From Arachis hypogaea (lineage: Eukaryota; Streptophyta; Magnoliopsida; Fabales; Fabaceae): 64,000 bases of DNA. The notes under the pieces are model-generated. The model saw only the letters and a program-made list of their open reading frames with translations, did not search any database and was not told the origin of the DNA. Each line of letters begins with the position of its first letter. Positions within the stretch are counted from its first letter, which is position 1. Below are positions 53,831-64,000 of the stretch, piece after piece. The position numbers and the translations under genes were made by a program. Location: NCBI RefSeq assembly GCF_003086295.3, contig NC_092039.1, positions 74,543,649 to 74,607,648 of the forward strand, written 5' to 3'.

Positions 53831-55311
53831 TGACGATTGGATTTTTGACGGTTTAGAATTTTACAAATGAAATCTCGTTGTAAAGTATAGTTTCTAAACC
53901 AAACAATAATCCTTTCATACAAAAGATTGTTTGTCACAAGTAACAAACCCCTAATTTTATAAACCGAAGTATTCAAACCTCGGGTCGTTCTCCCTAGGAA
54001 TTACAATAAAGTGTCTTGTTAATGGTTGTGAATTATTTTGGGGTTTTGATAAGAAACATGAAAGTAAATGGCAATGAAAGTAAACTACTATAAAAGGCTC
54101 TTGGTAAGGTATGAGAACTAGAAGTTCTATCCTAGTTATCCTTCTCAATTGTGATGAGAATTGTTCATTGCTACCACTTAGTTAACCCTTGCTAATAAAG
54201 GAAAGTCAAGTGGATGAATTGACTTGAGCCACAAGTCCTAGCCAACTCCCAAGGAAAGACTAGCTTTAGTGCACTTCAAATCAATTAGCAATCTCTCCAA
54301 TTATCAATCAACAAAGGAATTAGATAACTCAAGAGTTACTAATTACTCTACCTAGGCCAAGAGGAACAAAATCTACACTAAAACTAAAAGAGACATTTCA
54401 ACAAACACATGGAGTGCAATAGAAGTAAACATTATTAAATGCAAGAATTAAAGGAATCTATAACTACAAAAACAAGAGATCAACAATGGAAGAGCAAAGA
54501 AGACACATTTATTATGAATTACCTCTTATTGAATTGGAAGAATGTAGAAAGAACAATACTAGATCTACAACAAAATGTAAGAACAACATAAAGGAAATTA
54601 CAACAAAAGAATAGAAGAAGATGAATGTAGCAACAAAGAATTGAAAGGTAGAAGTAGAAGAAAGCAAAGATTAAAACCTAGATCTAAGAACTAATCCTAA
54701 TCCTAATCCTAATTCTAGAGAGAAGAGAGAGCTTCTCTCTCTAGAAACTACTTCTAAACTAATCCTAATGAGTGTGTAATGAAGTAATGAGTTGGAATCC
54801 CCCCTTTGGTCTTCAATCCTTGACTTTAAATAGCATTTTTGGCGCCAAAGTTGGTTGCAATTGGGCCCCACAACCCTTCAGAATTCGTTGGTTGCGAATT
54901 CATTAAAAAATCATAAACCAGCATCGACGCGTACGCGCACAGCACGCGTACGCGTCCATGGGGTAATTCGCAGGTGCGCGCAAGCGCCAGGTGCGCGCGC
55001 GCGTCCATGGGCGAGTCCAACTTCTTTGACTTTTCATGATTTCTCCACTTTGCATGCTTTCCCTCTTCACTCCTTTTGATCCATTCCTAGCCTTTTCAAT
55101 CTGAAATCACTAACAAACATATCAAGGCATCTAGTGGAATCAAAGGGAAATTAAAACCATCAAATTAAGGGTTGAAAAGCATGTTTTCACATCTAAGCAC
55201 AAATAAGGAGACAATCACAAAACCATGCTATTTCATTGAATAAATGTGGGTAAAAGGTCATACAATCTCTTAAAATCAATACAAGATAAACCGTCAAAAC
55301 AGGGTTTGTCA
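53831..55311 (-). repeat. 5' LTR of the young element
   Basis: Same length and nearly identical to 47324-48804. Its palindrome cluster is at 54923-55013. Confidence 0.95.
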
Positions 55312-55395
55312 AGCTGCTGTGACATCGCCCTATTTCCTTCATCTTCTCCTTCCTCTTGTTCTTCCTAGCTTTGGCCAAACCACCCTCGCCGTCCC

Positions 55396-56879
55396 TGACA
55401 AGCAGATAAATGTCGATCAAGAATTACCAAAAGGGTTTTTCCAAATCAACGTCGCAAGTATAGTCTTTAAAATGTGTGTTACCAATAAATATCGGGAGTA
55501 GAATCCGGAGTCATTTCCCTAGGAGTTGACACAAGATGCAATTTATTGGTTAGGATTTCCTGGAGATTTTTTAAGTTGAAAAATAGAGAAATAAATAACT
55601 AGAAATTATAGCAATAGGTAACTGGATAGAGTTGTAAAATAATCAATATAAAAGGTCTTGGTTAGGGATGAGAATTAGAATTTCTATCCTTGTTGTCTTT
55701 CCCCAAGTGTGATCGTAAAAGCTCATTGCTCTCACATAGTTATCCTCTAACGATTGAAGGAAAGTCAAGTGAAACAATTAATTTTAGCTCACAAGTCCTA
55801 GTCACTTCGTAGAGAAGAACTAGAGTTGGTGAGTTTCAAGTTAATTGGCAATCTTCATTTACCAATAAACACTTGAATATAACAATTCAAGTGGCTCCAA
55901 TTACTCAACCCTAGATGAAGCAAAGAAATCTACTCCATTATTATGGATGATATTTTCTCAAACACTTGGTGAGCAAAGATAAAAAACATGATAAAAACTA
56001 GAAAAATAACTCAATTCAAATTACAACTAAAAATAATTAACAAGAACAGAATAAGCAATAACAATAAATATTGAAATAACTCAATGCATTAACGAAATTC
56101 AATAGTAACAAGATCCAAACATGAATTCAAGTAACCAAATAGAAATGAGTACTAAAGGAATTAGAGAAGAAACTATAAGGAAAATGACTAGAAATGAAGG
56201 TAACCACAGGTTCTCTTAAGATCCAACTGAAAAGTAACTAAGAATATCAAAACCCTAGAAGAAAGTAGGAGTTTATCTCACTAGAATTCAAAACTAATTC
56301 AAAAACTAAGCTAAAGTGAAAGTGTCCATGTCTCAGCTCCATTCTCAGCGTATTGTCTTCATTTTCAGACTTGAAACAGGGCCAAAATCAGCCCAAAAAT
56401 CGCACCTAGCGAATTCCCTTAATTGCAGCATATGATGCTTGTCACGCGTACGTGTCGGTGAACTCTGCACTCGCCACATGTACGCATTAGTCACATGTAC
56501 GCTTCAGTCATGCGTACGCGTCGCTTGGAAGATGGCCTAGTCACGCGTGCGCTTCAGCCATGCGCGTGCGTCGCTTCCAACTTCTCAAATCTTTAAATTC
56601 TTGTGTTCCTTCCACTTTAGCATGCTTCCTCTTCATCCTCTATGCCATTTTTGATCTATAAATCCTGTAATCACTTAACGCCACATATCACGGCATCAAA
56701 TGATAATAACAAAAGATTAAAAATTTGCAATTTTAAGGCCTAGGAAGCATATTTTCAATCATAGCACAAAATTCGGAAGGAAACTTTAAAACATGCAAAT
56801 TATATGGATAAGTGTGAGTAAAGTTGATAGAATCCACTCGATTTAATCCAAAATAAGTCATAAAATAGTGGTTCATCAA
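55396..56879 (-). repeat. LTR (3') of a related Athila-like element
   Basis: About 1484 bp, starting tgacaagcag and ending gttcatca. It follows the young element's LTR block by block ('gcaagtatagtctttaaa', 'ttccctaggagtt', 'tcacaagtccta', the palindrome cluster at 56441-56573), though it is clearly diverged. It is followed by the same purine-tract module. The start is placed by alignment. Confidence 0.75.
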
Positions 56880-56918
56880 ATCTCCCCATACTTAAACATT
56901 AGCATGTCCTCATGCTAA
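56880..56918 (-). promoter_or_regulatory. Polypurine tract with hairpin (3' copy, related element)
   Basis: Complement of aatctccccatacttaaa next to the LTR, then tagcatg-tcct-catgcta (56901-56918) on the plus strand, a 7-bp stem with the TCCT loop. Confidence 0.7.
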
Positions 56919-57403
56919 GCTCAAAGGAACAAAAAAAGTGAAGGGAAAAGGGTAGGACTTATGCAATGCAACCTATCTATATAAATGCAACTACACGCTA
57001 AATGCTTCTACCTACTTGGTTAAAAGTAAATAAATCTTCTAAGAACAAATGTGAACAGGATTCCACTAATTCAAATCATAAAATGAACTACAAATGGACT
57101 TGCAAGAAGAAAGCTCATGAAAGCCGGGAATAAAGAATCGAGCATCGAACGCTCACCAGAAGTGTATACACTCTAATCACTCTAGTGTTTGATGGTCGAT
57201 TCTCTCGGTTCTCTACTAATATTGCTTTCTAAGGCTTGCTCTTCTTCTACCAATCAACAAAAATTTAATGCACAAATACACATATCAAGAGGTCTTTTCA
57301 AGGGTTGTAATAGGGTTAGGGTCAAGGTAGGAATGTATTTGGTTAAGTGAACTGAAATCCAAATCCTTTATTAACCTAAAATTCCCACCTAACCTAAGTC
57401 AAT

Positions 57404-59444
57404 TGATGTGTGGAAATTAGATTCCAACATAAAACTCACCGACAAGTGTACCGGGTCGCATCAAGTAGTAATTACTCACATGAGTGAGGTCGATCCCACA
57501 TGGATTGAAGGATTGAGCAATTTTAGTTAGGTGGTTAATTTAGTCAAGAAAACAAGTGATGATTTGAGTGAATTATGATTAATAGAAGCTAAATTGTATG
57601 AAACTAAAAGGGAGAGGAGAAATTGACAGTAAAGTAAAGTGCAGAAGAATTAAAAGAGCTGAATCTTAAAGTGCAAGTAATGTAAATACTGAAACTTAGA
57701 TTGCAAGAAATGTAAATGGCTGAAGCTTAAAGTGCAAGAAATATAAATTACTGAATCTAAATAACTGAGAAACTTAAATTGCTAAAAGAGTAAAGGGAGC
57801 TGGGAGCTGGGATTCAAAAATTAAATAAGAGAATGTAAAGAGCAATAGATCAGAGAAGCAGAAGATGAAGTAAGTTGCAGCAGATCTCAACATAAATGGA
57901 AAATTTGCTTGAAGAAACAAAACAGAAAGAAACTTAGCTCAATTGTAAAATCTAAAAGAGAATTTGAAGATCCACGAAAAGCAATGAGCTCAGGAAGCAG
58001 ATCTGGATCTCAATTCTTCCTTTGATCAAATAGAAAACGAATTGCAAAAGAAATGTAAATGAAGCAGCAAATGAATTTCAAATCCAATTTCTTAGTTCTC
58101 AGAATTGTGCAGAAGAAAAACAAAGATGAATCTCAAATCAAGAATTGAAACAGAATTCCTTCAACCTCAATCCAAAATTTAGAAATAGAAAGTAAAATGT
58201 GCAGAAGTAAGAACAAAGAGGAAGAGAACTCAGATCACAATCCCAATTCCCCAAATTCAAATAAAAAAACCAAATGAAAACTAAAATTAGCTAAAGGTAA
58301 AACTCCAAACTAAAAATGAAAGAAAAGTTCTCCACAAATCAAACTAACTCCTATTTATACACTTTCTATTTTTGATTTTCAGAATTTGGAGTGGGCTTGT
58401 CAAATTTTTGAAGAATTGGATCCACTTTGGCTTTTGGTTGCAAAATGGCCATGGGACAAAATCCAGGGGAGCGCTCAGTGAAGTAACCAAACGTAGCGCT
58501 CCCTTTGCTCTTCCCAGGCTTCAAACCAAGCCTTGCTTCATAGCGCCCAGTTAACTCATGCAACGTAGCGCTACATGATTGAGTGGGATTCCCTCTTCGA
58601 ACCATGGTGAGTTCATTTTGGAGCTAACAACTTGTGAAGCATAGCGCTCAGTGAACTAAGTTCACGTAACGCCCTTTCTTTCATTCCTCTTGTTCCCCAT
58701 TTTGAGCCTTGGTGAAGCCATTTCAATTTGGCCAATCTCCTTGCAAGCAGCGCTCAGTTAAGTAACAAAACGGAACGCCCTCTCTAAGCTTGTGCAAGGT
58801 TCCCAGTTTGAACCTTGCTGTCTTCATGTGCTAGCAATTTCCTTGTGAAGTAGCGCTTCTCTTGGTTCCCATGTGCAAGGTTCAATTCTTGGTGGCTCCC
58901 TTTAGTGTAGCGCGCCTTGTTTTTGTTTTGAATGGAGCACGAAAAAGGTGAATGTTTTAATGGAGCTCTATGCTTGGCTTTGTTAATTTGGTATCCCTTT
59001 AAGCGCTCCATTTGTTCTCTCAACGCAGCACCCTTGCCTTGTGCCTTTGGTGCTGAGTGCTTGTTCTCTAGCGCTCACTTTTTGAGCGCTACGCTCATTA
59101 TTCAAGTGCTATACTTGCTTCCTTGAGTGAGTGCACGCTTTTGTTTCCTTGGGCCATGCTTGGTTAGGCACGCTTTCCTTGTTTCTTTCTTTTCTTCACC
59201 TATAGGTAATCAAAACAACCAATCAAAGCATCACTAAATTCACAAGGTTTATAAATCGTTCAAAAAACCAACTAATTCTAGCTTAAAACTTATGATTTTG
59301 TGTCAAATAAAGGATGGTTGATTGATTTAACATGACCATGCAAATCCACTCCAAATCACTTACTTATAATGCAAGAAAGTGCATAAAACCTAATGAAACA
59401 AGTGAAAAATGCTTGAAAAGCTAGCATAAGATGACTTGTCATCA
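57404..59444 (-). mobile_element. Solo LTR, about 2.04 kb
   Basis: On the minus strand it starts tgatgacaagtcatctt and ends ccacacatca. The flanks tcaat (57399-57403) and tcact (59445-59449) look like a target duplication with one change, and removing the insert restores alignment to the young element's interior. A perfect gtataaatag TATA box lies at 58351-58360 (minus). About 105 bp upstream begins a 650-bp cluster of agcgct-type motifs (58468-59120). No ORF of note. Confidence 0.75.
58351..58360 (-). promoter_or_regulatory. TATA box of the solo LTR
   Basis: The minus strand reads gtataaatag, a consensus plant TATA box, downstream of the agcgct cluster. Confidence 0.7.
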
Positions 59445-60378
59445 TCACTCCATGTCATTACAATGCAAAACCTAACTACCCATTGACTATCTTTACACAA
59501 ATTCATGCACCTTGATATTTTTGAGTACAAATCATATGCATTGATATCATTAATTGTATTGGGGCATTTTGTCCCCTTTTTATTGCTTTCTCTTTTTTCT
59601 TCTTTTTTTTTATGAAAATATGGTAGAAAATATATATACAGAAGGAGTTAATGCATTTGATTAAAGTGTTGGATGCATGAGCAAGTGTCCAAATTATCAC
59701 ATTTTCTCATAAGAATATAAAATACCCAATTCCCAAACCAAGCATTTCCCAAACCCAATTTTTCCACACTTAATTCATGTACACTTTCACTAGTCTAAGC
59801 TAATCAAGGATTCAAATTATGGACATTTATTGTTTTTCGCTTAGAGTTAGTGATGTGCTAAAATAGAGAATAAATGGAATAAAATATTCTCAATATTGGG
59901 TTGCAAAGGATGATGAAACGGTAAGGCCATGTGGGTATGTGAGCTGTAGTGAAACAAAGACCTCAATCACATAAGTGCATGCATACATCAAACAATGGAA
60001 ATATAGAATCAAGCAAGACAAAAATCATAATTTTAGAAAGAATAACACACACCAAAACAAAATATTGGTTGATAAGATGCAACCAATCAATTAAGTTTAG
60101 AAAGCTCACTAGGCTTGTGTGTTCAAACTCTAAAAATATGTTCCAAAAATAAATTTCTTCAAGCAAGCTCAAAAATTTTAATTTAAATTAGTGAAATGCC
60201 ATGAAATAGTTTCTTAAAAAAGAAATTATTACTTCAACCAAGTAGTCCTAGCAGGAAAGAAGTGGTAGAATATGTGCAAACTATAACTATAATGTAATGC
60301 AACAAATAACTATAAAAAGAATTTTAAGACAAAGGTGTTGGGTTGAGAGGGTTGTTACCTTCAGGAGTCAGTTACCGA
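59445..60378. other. Non-coding interior, no gene seen
   Basis: T-rich and A-rich DNA homologous in blocks to 49440-50320 of the young element ('ggggcattttgtcccctttt' occurs in both). No frame. Confidence 0.55.
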
Positions 60379-60417
60379 CCTCCCCACACTTAAAACTTGG
60401 CACGATCCTCCGTGCCA
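60379..60417 (-). promoter_or_regulatory. Internal polypurine-tract/hairpin module (related element)
   Basis: Complement of acctccccacacttaaaa, then tggcacg-atcctc-cgtgcca (60398-60417): a 7-bp stem with TCCT in the loop. It occupies the same internal place as 50321 in the young element. Confidence 0.6.
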
Positions 60418-60627
60418 TCAGTGATCCATAAGGTGGGTCTGGAATTGCCACTTCCAATGGCCAAAAGATGGGAAGGGGGACAGGGGCACCTCCATGTCCA
60501 TATCTTGATCGCTTGCATAGGCATCAATGGAAGTAGAGTCCAAGGTTTCGGGTTCCTCTATAGGTGGGTTAGAACACCCAATGAACTTCTTCAAGTAGTC
60601 ATAGTGGCACCTATTGCGTTGCTCCAT

Positions 60628-61712
60628 CTACTCACTTCTCTGGCCTTGCCGGTCTACCTTCTCAAGGAGCTCAAGTAACAACTGGTGGGCGGATTGTGGT
60701 GGTGCTTGTGGTGTCGATGATGGTGGAGTGGAGGATGATGGAGCTTCAAAAGACGGGTCCTCATTCCGGCTCACGGGTGGCACTGGAGGCCTAATATATT
60801 TTCGATTCGGGACAATTTTGTTGTCCCTTGGAATCATGGTCTTCACATCCCTAGCCTCATAGGAAACTCCAGCTGCAGACACCAAGTCCGTAACTAGCAC
60901 GAGAAAAGGTAGGTTGGCCACTGTTTGAACTCGGCCCATAGCTTGTCGGATGAGTCGTAAAAAGTTGAGAGATTTCACTGTGAGGATGCACCAAACAAGA
61001 ATGGCCATGTCTGCAGTAATAATGGACTCATGATTCCTCAACAATATATAGTAAGACATGATCTGTGTCCACACTCGAGCCTCCATAGTGAGTTCCTGTG
61101 CGGAGATGTCCTTGGGTTGAGCCTTGCCCCTCCCTTGGATCCACTCACTTCCGGGTTGAGCAATGACCCTAAGGACGGGATCCCAGACAATATCGAATCT
61201 CTTGCGCTCAAGTTGTGCTTCTTGGTAGGCATCCATCCCATCTAGACTTGGTAAAAGTTCAAGTACCTGCTGAATAGCATCTTCCAAGATAGGAACTTGC
61301 TTTTGGCGCACAAAAACTGACTGAAGGGTAGGCGTGTGATAATTAAAGTAGAACTCAACTACCAAGATAGATTAACTTCCCGCTTCCTCCGATTTAAGAA
61401 TCTCCAATGCCGTCTCTCAATGCGGGGTACCACAAATTGAAAGAAATGTTCTGGAAGAAGTAGTTGGTGCTCATTGTGGTAGTTTTTCTCTACCAATATG
61501 GGGAACATCTGCTCACAATAGCGGTTAGTGAATCTTAAGGAGTCCTTTGTGGGAAATTCCTTCTCGGCTTTATCAACTCGGATGGTCCTCTTTAACCGGT
61601 TAGAAGGTGGCTTAATGTTTGTGGAGATTTGTGCCTTAACGGATGCTCTTTGAGTTGGCCTTTTAGTTGGTGTCTTTTTGGAAGCCATTTCTTTCCCTTT
61701 CTTGGTGGCCAT
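60628..61712 (-). pseudogene. Athila-like extra ORF (putative plant transposon protein), frameshifted
   Basis: ATG at 61712 (MATKKGKEMASKK). A basic N-terminus is followed by FTNRYCEQMFPILVEKNY. The frame stops at 61359, and the 61365-60628 frame continues directly (VVEFYFNYHTP, ILEDAIQQVLELLPSLD, WDPVLRVIAQPGSEW, SYYILLRNHESIITADMAIL). The order fits the family 'putative plant transposon protein' that I recall from legume Athila-like elements. A pyrimidine tract ending ttttcag lies one base before the ATG, as for an env-position ORF made from spliced RNA. A one-base shift near 61362 breaks it. Confidence 0.65.
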
Positions 61713-62705
61713 CCTGAAAAAGGAAGAAAAAGAAGGATTATTAAACTTAGAGAGATAAACATCCGAAATATCAAGCCACAAATAATGTGCATTTTGATAA
61801 TGACAAACCATGGAAAATAAGCTCAATACACACGAAGGGTAAGTGTTGTGAAAAAGAAGCACTAAGTTGGAAGAATAATATATAAAAGAAATCAAGATAT
61901 CATTGGTGCTTTTTCACAAATGTGTAATAGACCCAAAATAGAATGCCAATTATCAAAGCAATACCACATAACACAAACAAGCTAAGAAATATCAAAATAA
62001 TCCATCAATTCACAGAATATTCAACTTGAAATTCCAACACCAATACAAAAATCCAAAGAGAGAAAAGAACTAAAAGGAAATTACAAATAATAAAACGAAT
62101 ATGCATTAAAAACAATTAAAATATTCGAATGTAATAAAAAAATGAAGAATTATAGAGTAAAAGAAAGTAATGAAAGAAACCTTGAAAAGAAAGGGAAGAG
62201 AGGCAAATAAATGCAAGTAAGAAGAAGATAAGAGGGGTGAGAAGAGAAAAAGAAAAAGAAAGATAAAGAAGTTGGGGTCGCTGGACGTGGTGGTCGCCGG
62301 TGGTGGTCCACTGGTGATGGAAGAGGGGAAGAGGGAAGAAAGAAGTTAGAACAAAGAGGAAATAAGAAAGAAGAAGGATTAGGAGAAAGAAGAAGAATGA
62401 AAGGGAGCAGGGCGGCGCGCTGATTAAATTGAATCTGCGCTGTGATGCGTGCGCGTCATCCATGCACACGCGTGGGATGACCAAAAGTGAAAGTGACGCA
62501 TAAGCGTCGGTCACGCGTGCACGTGACTACTTTTCGTGCTAGACGCACGAAACTAGCTCAGTTCCATCACAACTCTCTGGTTTTTGTACCAGAGGCAACA
62601 TTAAGAGATGACGCATGCACGTCGGCCACGCTCACGCGTTGGCAGCCAGAAAACAAAGTGACGCATATGCGTTAATGAGTCGCACGCGTGGGCTGGGTTG
62701 TGCGC
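61713..62705 (-). other. Leader region upstream of the Athila-like ORF
   Basis: AT-rich to 62160, then a purine-rich stretch. At 62437-62697 there is a cluster of acgcgtg/gacgcat-type motifs. No ORF recognised. Confidence 0.45.
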
Positions 62706-64000
62706 TGATGAGCGGATAATTTATACGCTTTTTGGCATTGTTTTTAGGTAGTTTTTAGTAAGTTCAAGCTACTTTTAGGGATGTTTTCATTAGTTTTTAT
62801 GTTAAATTCACATTTCTGGACTTTACTATGAGTTTGTGTGTTTTTCTGTGATTTCAGGTAATTTCTGGCTGAAATTGAGGGACTTGAGCCAAACTCTGAA
62901 AAGGGCTGACAAAAGGACTGCTGATGCTGTTGGAATTTGACCTCCCTGCACTCAAAATGGATTTTCTAGAGCTACAGAACTCCAAAAGGTGCGCTCTCAA
63001 CAGCTTTGGAAAGTAGACATCCAGAGCTTTCCAGCAATATATAATAGTCCATACTTTTTTCGGAAATTGATGACGTAACTTGGCGTTGAACGCCAAGTAC
63101 ATGCTGCTTTCTGGAGTTAAACGCCAGAAACACGTCATGATCCGGAGTTGAACGCCCAAAACACGTTATAACTTGGAGTTCAACTCCAAGAAAAGCCTCA
63201 GCTCGTGGATAGACCAAGCTCAGCCCAAACATACACCAAGTGAGCCCCGGAAGTGGATTTATGCATCAATTACTTACTTCTGTAAACCCTAGTAGCTAGT
63301 TTATTATAAATAGAACTCTTTACTATCATATTATCATCTTGGTTTTTGATCTTGGATTGTATTTTGATCCAGTGACCACGTTTTGGGGGCTGGCCATTCG
63401 GCCATGCCTGAACCTCTTTCACTTATGTATTTTCAACGGTGGAGTTTCTGCACACCATAGATTAAGGGTGTGGAGCTCTGCTGTACCTCAAGTTTCAATA
63501 CAATTACTATTACTTTCTATTCAATTCTCTTTTATTCTTATTCCAAGATATACGCTGCACTTAACTTTGATGAATGTGATGATCCGTGACACTCATCATC
63601 ATTCTCACCTATGAACGCGCGTGACTGACAACCACTTTCGTTCTACTCTTGGCCAAGCGCATATCTCTTAGATTCCCCAACAGAATCTTCGTGGTATAAG
63701 CTAGAATTGATGGCGGCATTCATGAGAATCCGGAAAGTCTAAACCTTGTCTGTGGTATTCCGAGTAGGATTCTGGGATTGAATGACTGTGACGAGCTTCA
63801 AACTCCTGAAGGCTGGGCGTGATGACAAACGCAAAAGAATCAAGGGATTCTATTCCAACCTGATTGAGAACCGACAGATGATTAGCCGTGCTGTGACAGA
63901 GCATAGGAACCTTTTCACTGAGAGGATGGGATGTAGCCATTGACAACGGTGATGCCCTACATACAGCTTGCCATGGAAAGGAGTAAAAAGGATTGGATGA
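62706..64000 (+). mobile_element. FIDEL-like LTR, cut by the window edge
   Basis: Starts tgatgagcggataatttat and runs in plus orientation. A TATA box (tataaatag, 63305-63313) is preceded by four 31-bp-spaced palindromes (63079-63190). From memory this is the start of a highly abundant Arachis gypsy LTR. The family name is not verified. Only the LTR is visible. Confidence 0.7.
63079..63313 (+). promoter_or_regulatory. Palindrome array and TATA box of the FIDEL-like LTR
   Basis: Four inverted repeats are centred at 63088, 63119, 63150 and 63181, exactly 31 bp apart. The first (cttggcgttgaacgccaag) and last (cttggagttcaactccaag) are perfect 9-bp stems; the middle two have mismatches. TATA box at 63305. 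Confidence 0.7.

Larger units (their letters stand above)
47324..55311 (-). mobile_element. Young non-autonomous Athila-like LTR retrotransposon
   Basis: 7988 bp with perfect 5-bp target duplications (agctg, 47319-47323 and 55312-55316). The two LTRs are exactly 1481 bp each (47324-48804 and 53831-55311) and differ, by eye, at only three positions. It has a tRNA-Asp primer site, a polypurine tract and one long ORF (53674-51773). No protease, RT, RNase H or integrase is present, so mobility must come from another element. It shares non-coding blocks with the neighbour at 55396-62705. Confidence 0.93.
56880..62705 (-). mobile_element. Interior of the related Athila-like element, interrupted
   Basis: Continues leftward-oriented sequence after the 3' LTR. 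It contains a solo LTR insertion (57404-59444), the internal purine-tract module (60379), a frameshifted ORF (61712-60628) and a CG-palindrome cluster (62437-62697). Its gag-pol and 5' LTR would lie to the right, beyond the LTR at 62706. Confidence 0.7.

Noticed and set aside
57404..59444. Small ORFs within the agcgct-rich region (58366-59126)
   Set aside because: They lie in the solo LTR, have no conserved motifs, and are kept open by the GC-rich repeats.

Overview
This window is plant nuclear DNA, almost certainly from a legume and most likely Arachis (peanut or a wild relative). The genus is inferred from the long terminal repeat (LTR) entering at 62706, whose start, palindrome cluster and TATA region look like a very abundant Arachis LTR family (FIDEL-type, recalled and not searched). 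The kingdom is clear from spliced genes, AT-rich introns and nested plant retrotransposons. I see no bacterial, organellar, rRNA, tRNA or CRISPR content.

Layout. 1-1502 and 12008-13140 are two halves of an older DNA transposon, probably Mutator-like. A Ty3/gypsy element of the Tat type (1503-12007, minus strand) split it. That element has a perfect 5-bp target duplication (TSD), a tRNA-Asp primer site and an extra spliced ORF in the opposite direction. 13869-15082 is a foldback element with a hAT-type element in its loop. 15406-21122 is a Ty1/copia element (minus strand). It is followed by a duplicated 38-bp unit plus (TA)n.

The one conserved host gene runs from 22725 to about 40290 on the plus strand. 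Seven exons rebuild an ARF-GAP zinc-finger protein of about 227 residues, close to Arabidopsis AGD15 (AGD5/NEVERSHED subfamily). Its introns carry a minus-strand copia remnant (24480-28030), a gene fragment for a small membrane protein, a 1.27-kb hAT-type element with an 8-bp TSD (32729-34000), a decayed plus-strand copia element (34576-39237) and a MITE. Just downstream lies a 3.5-kb inverted-repeat structure (41266-44766).

The right end (45.6-64 kb) is nested Athila-like retrotransposon DNA. A very young non-autonomous element (47324-55311) has 1481-bp LTRs that differ at about three positions. It sits next to a relative (LTR 55396-56879, interior to 62705) that is itself interrupted by a solo LTR (57404-59444) and by the FIDEL-like LTR.

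Two patterns stand out. First, both Athila-like elements carry their polypurine tract plus a short TCCT-loop hairpin twice, once at the 3' LTR and once inside, and the stem bases covary. Second, several unrelated LTR families carry clusters of palindromic motifs shortly upstream of their TATA boxes.
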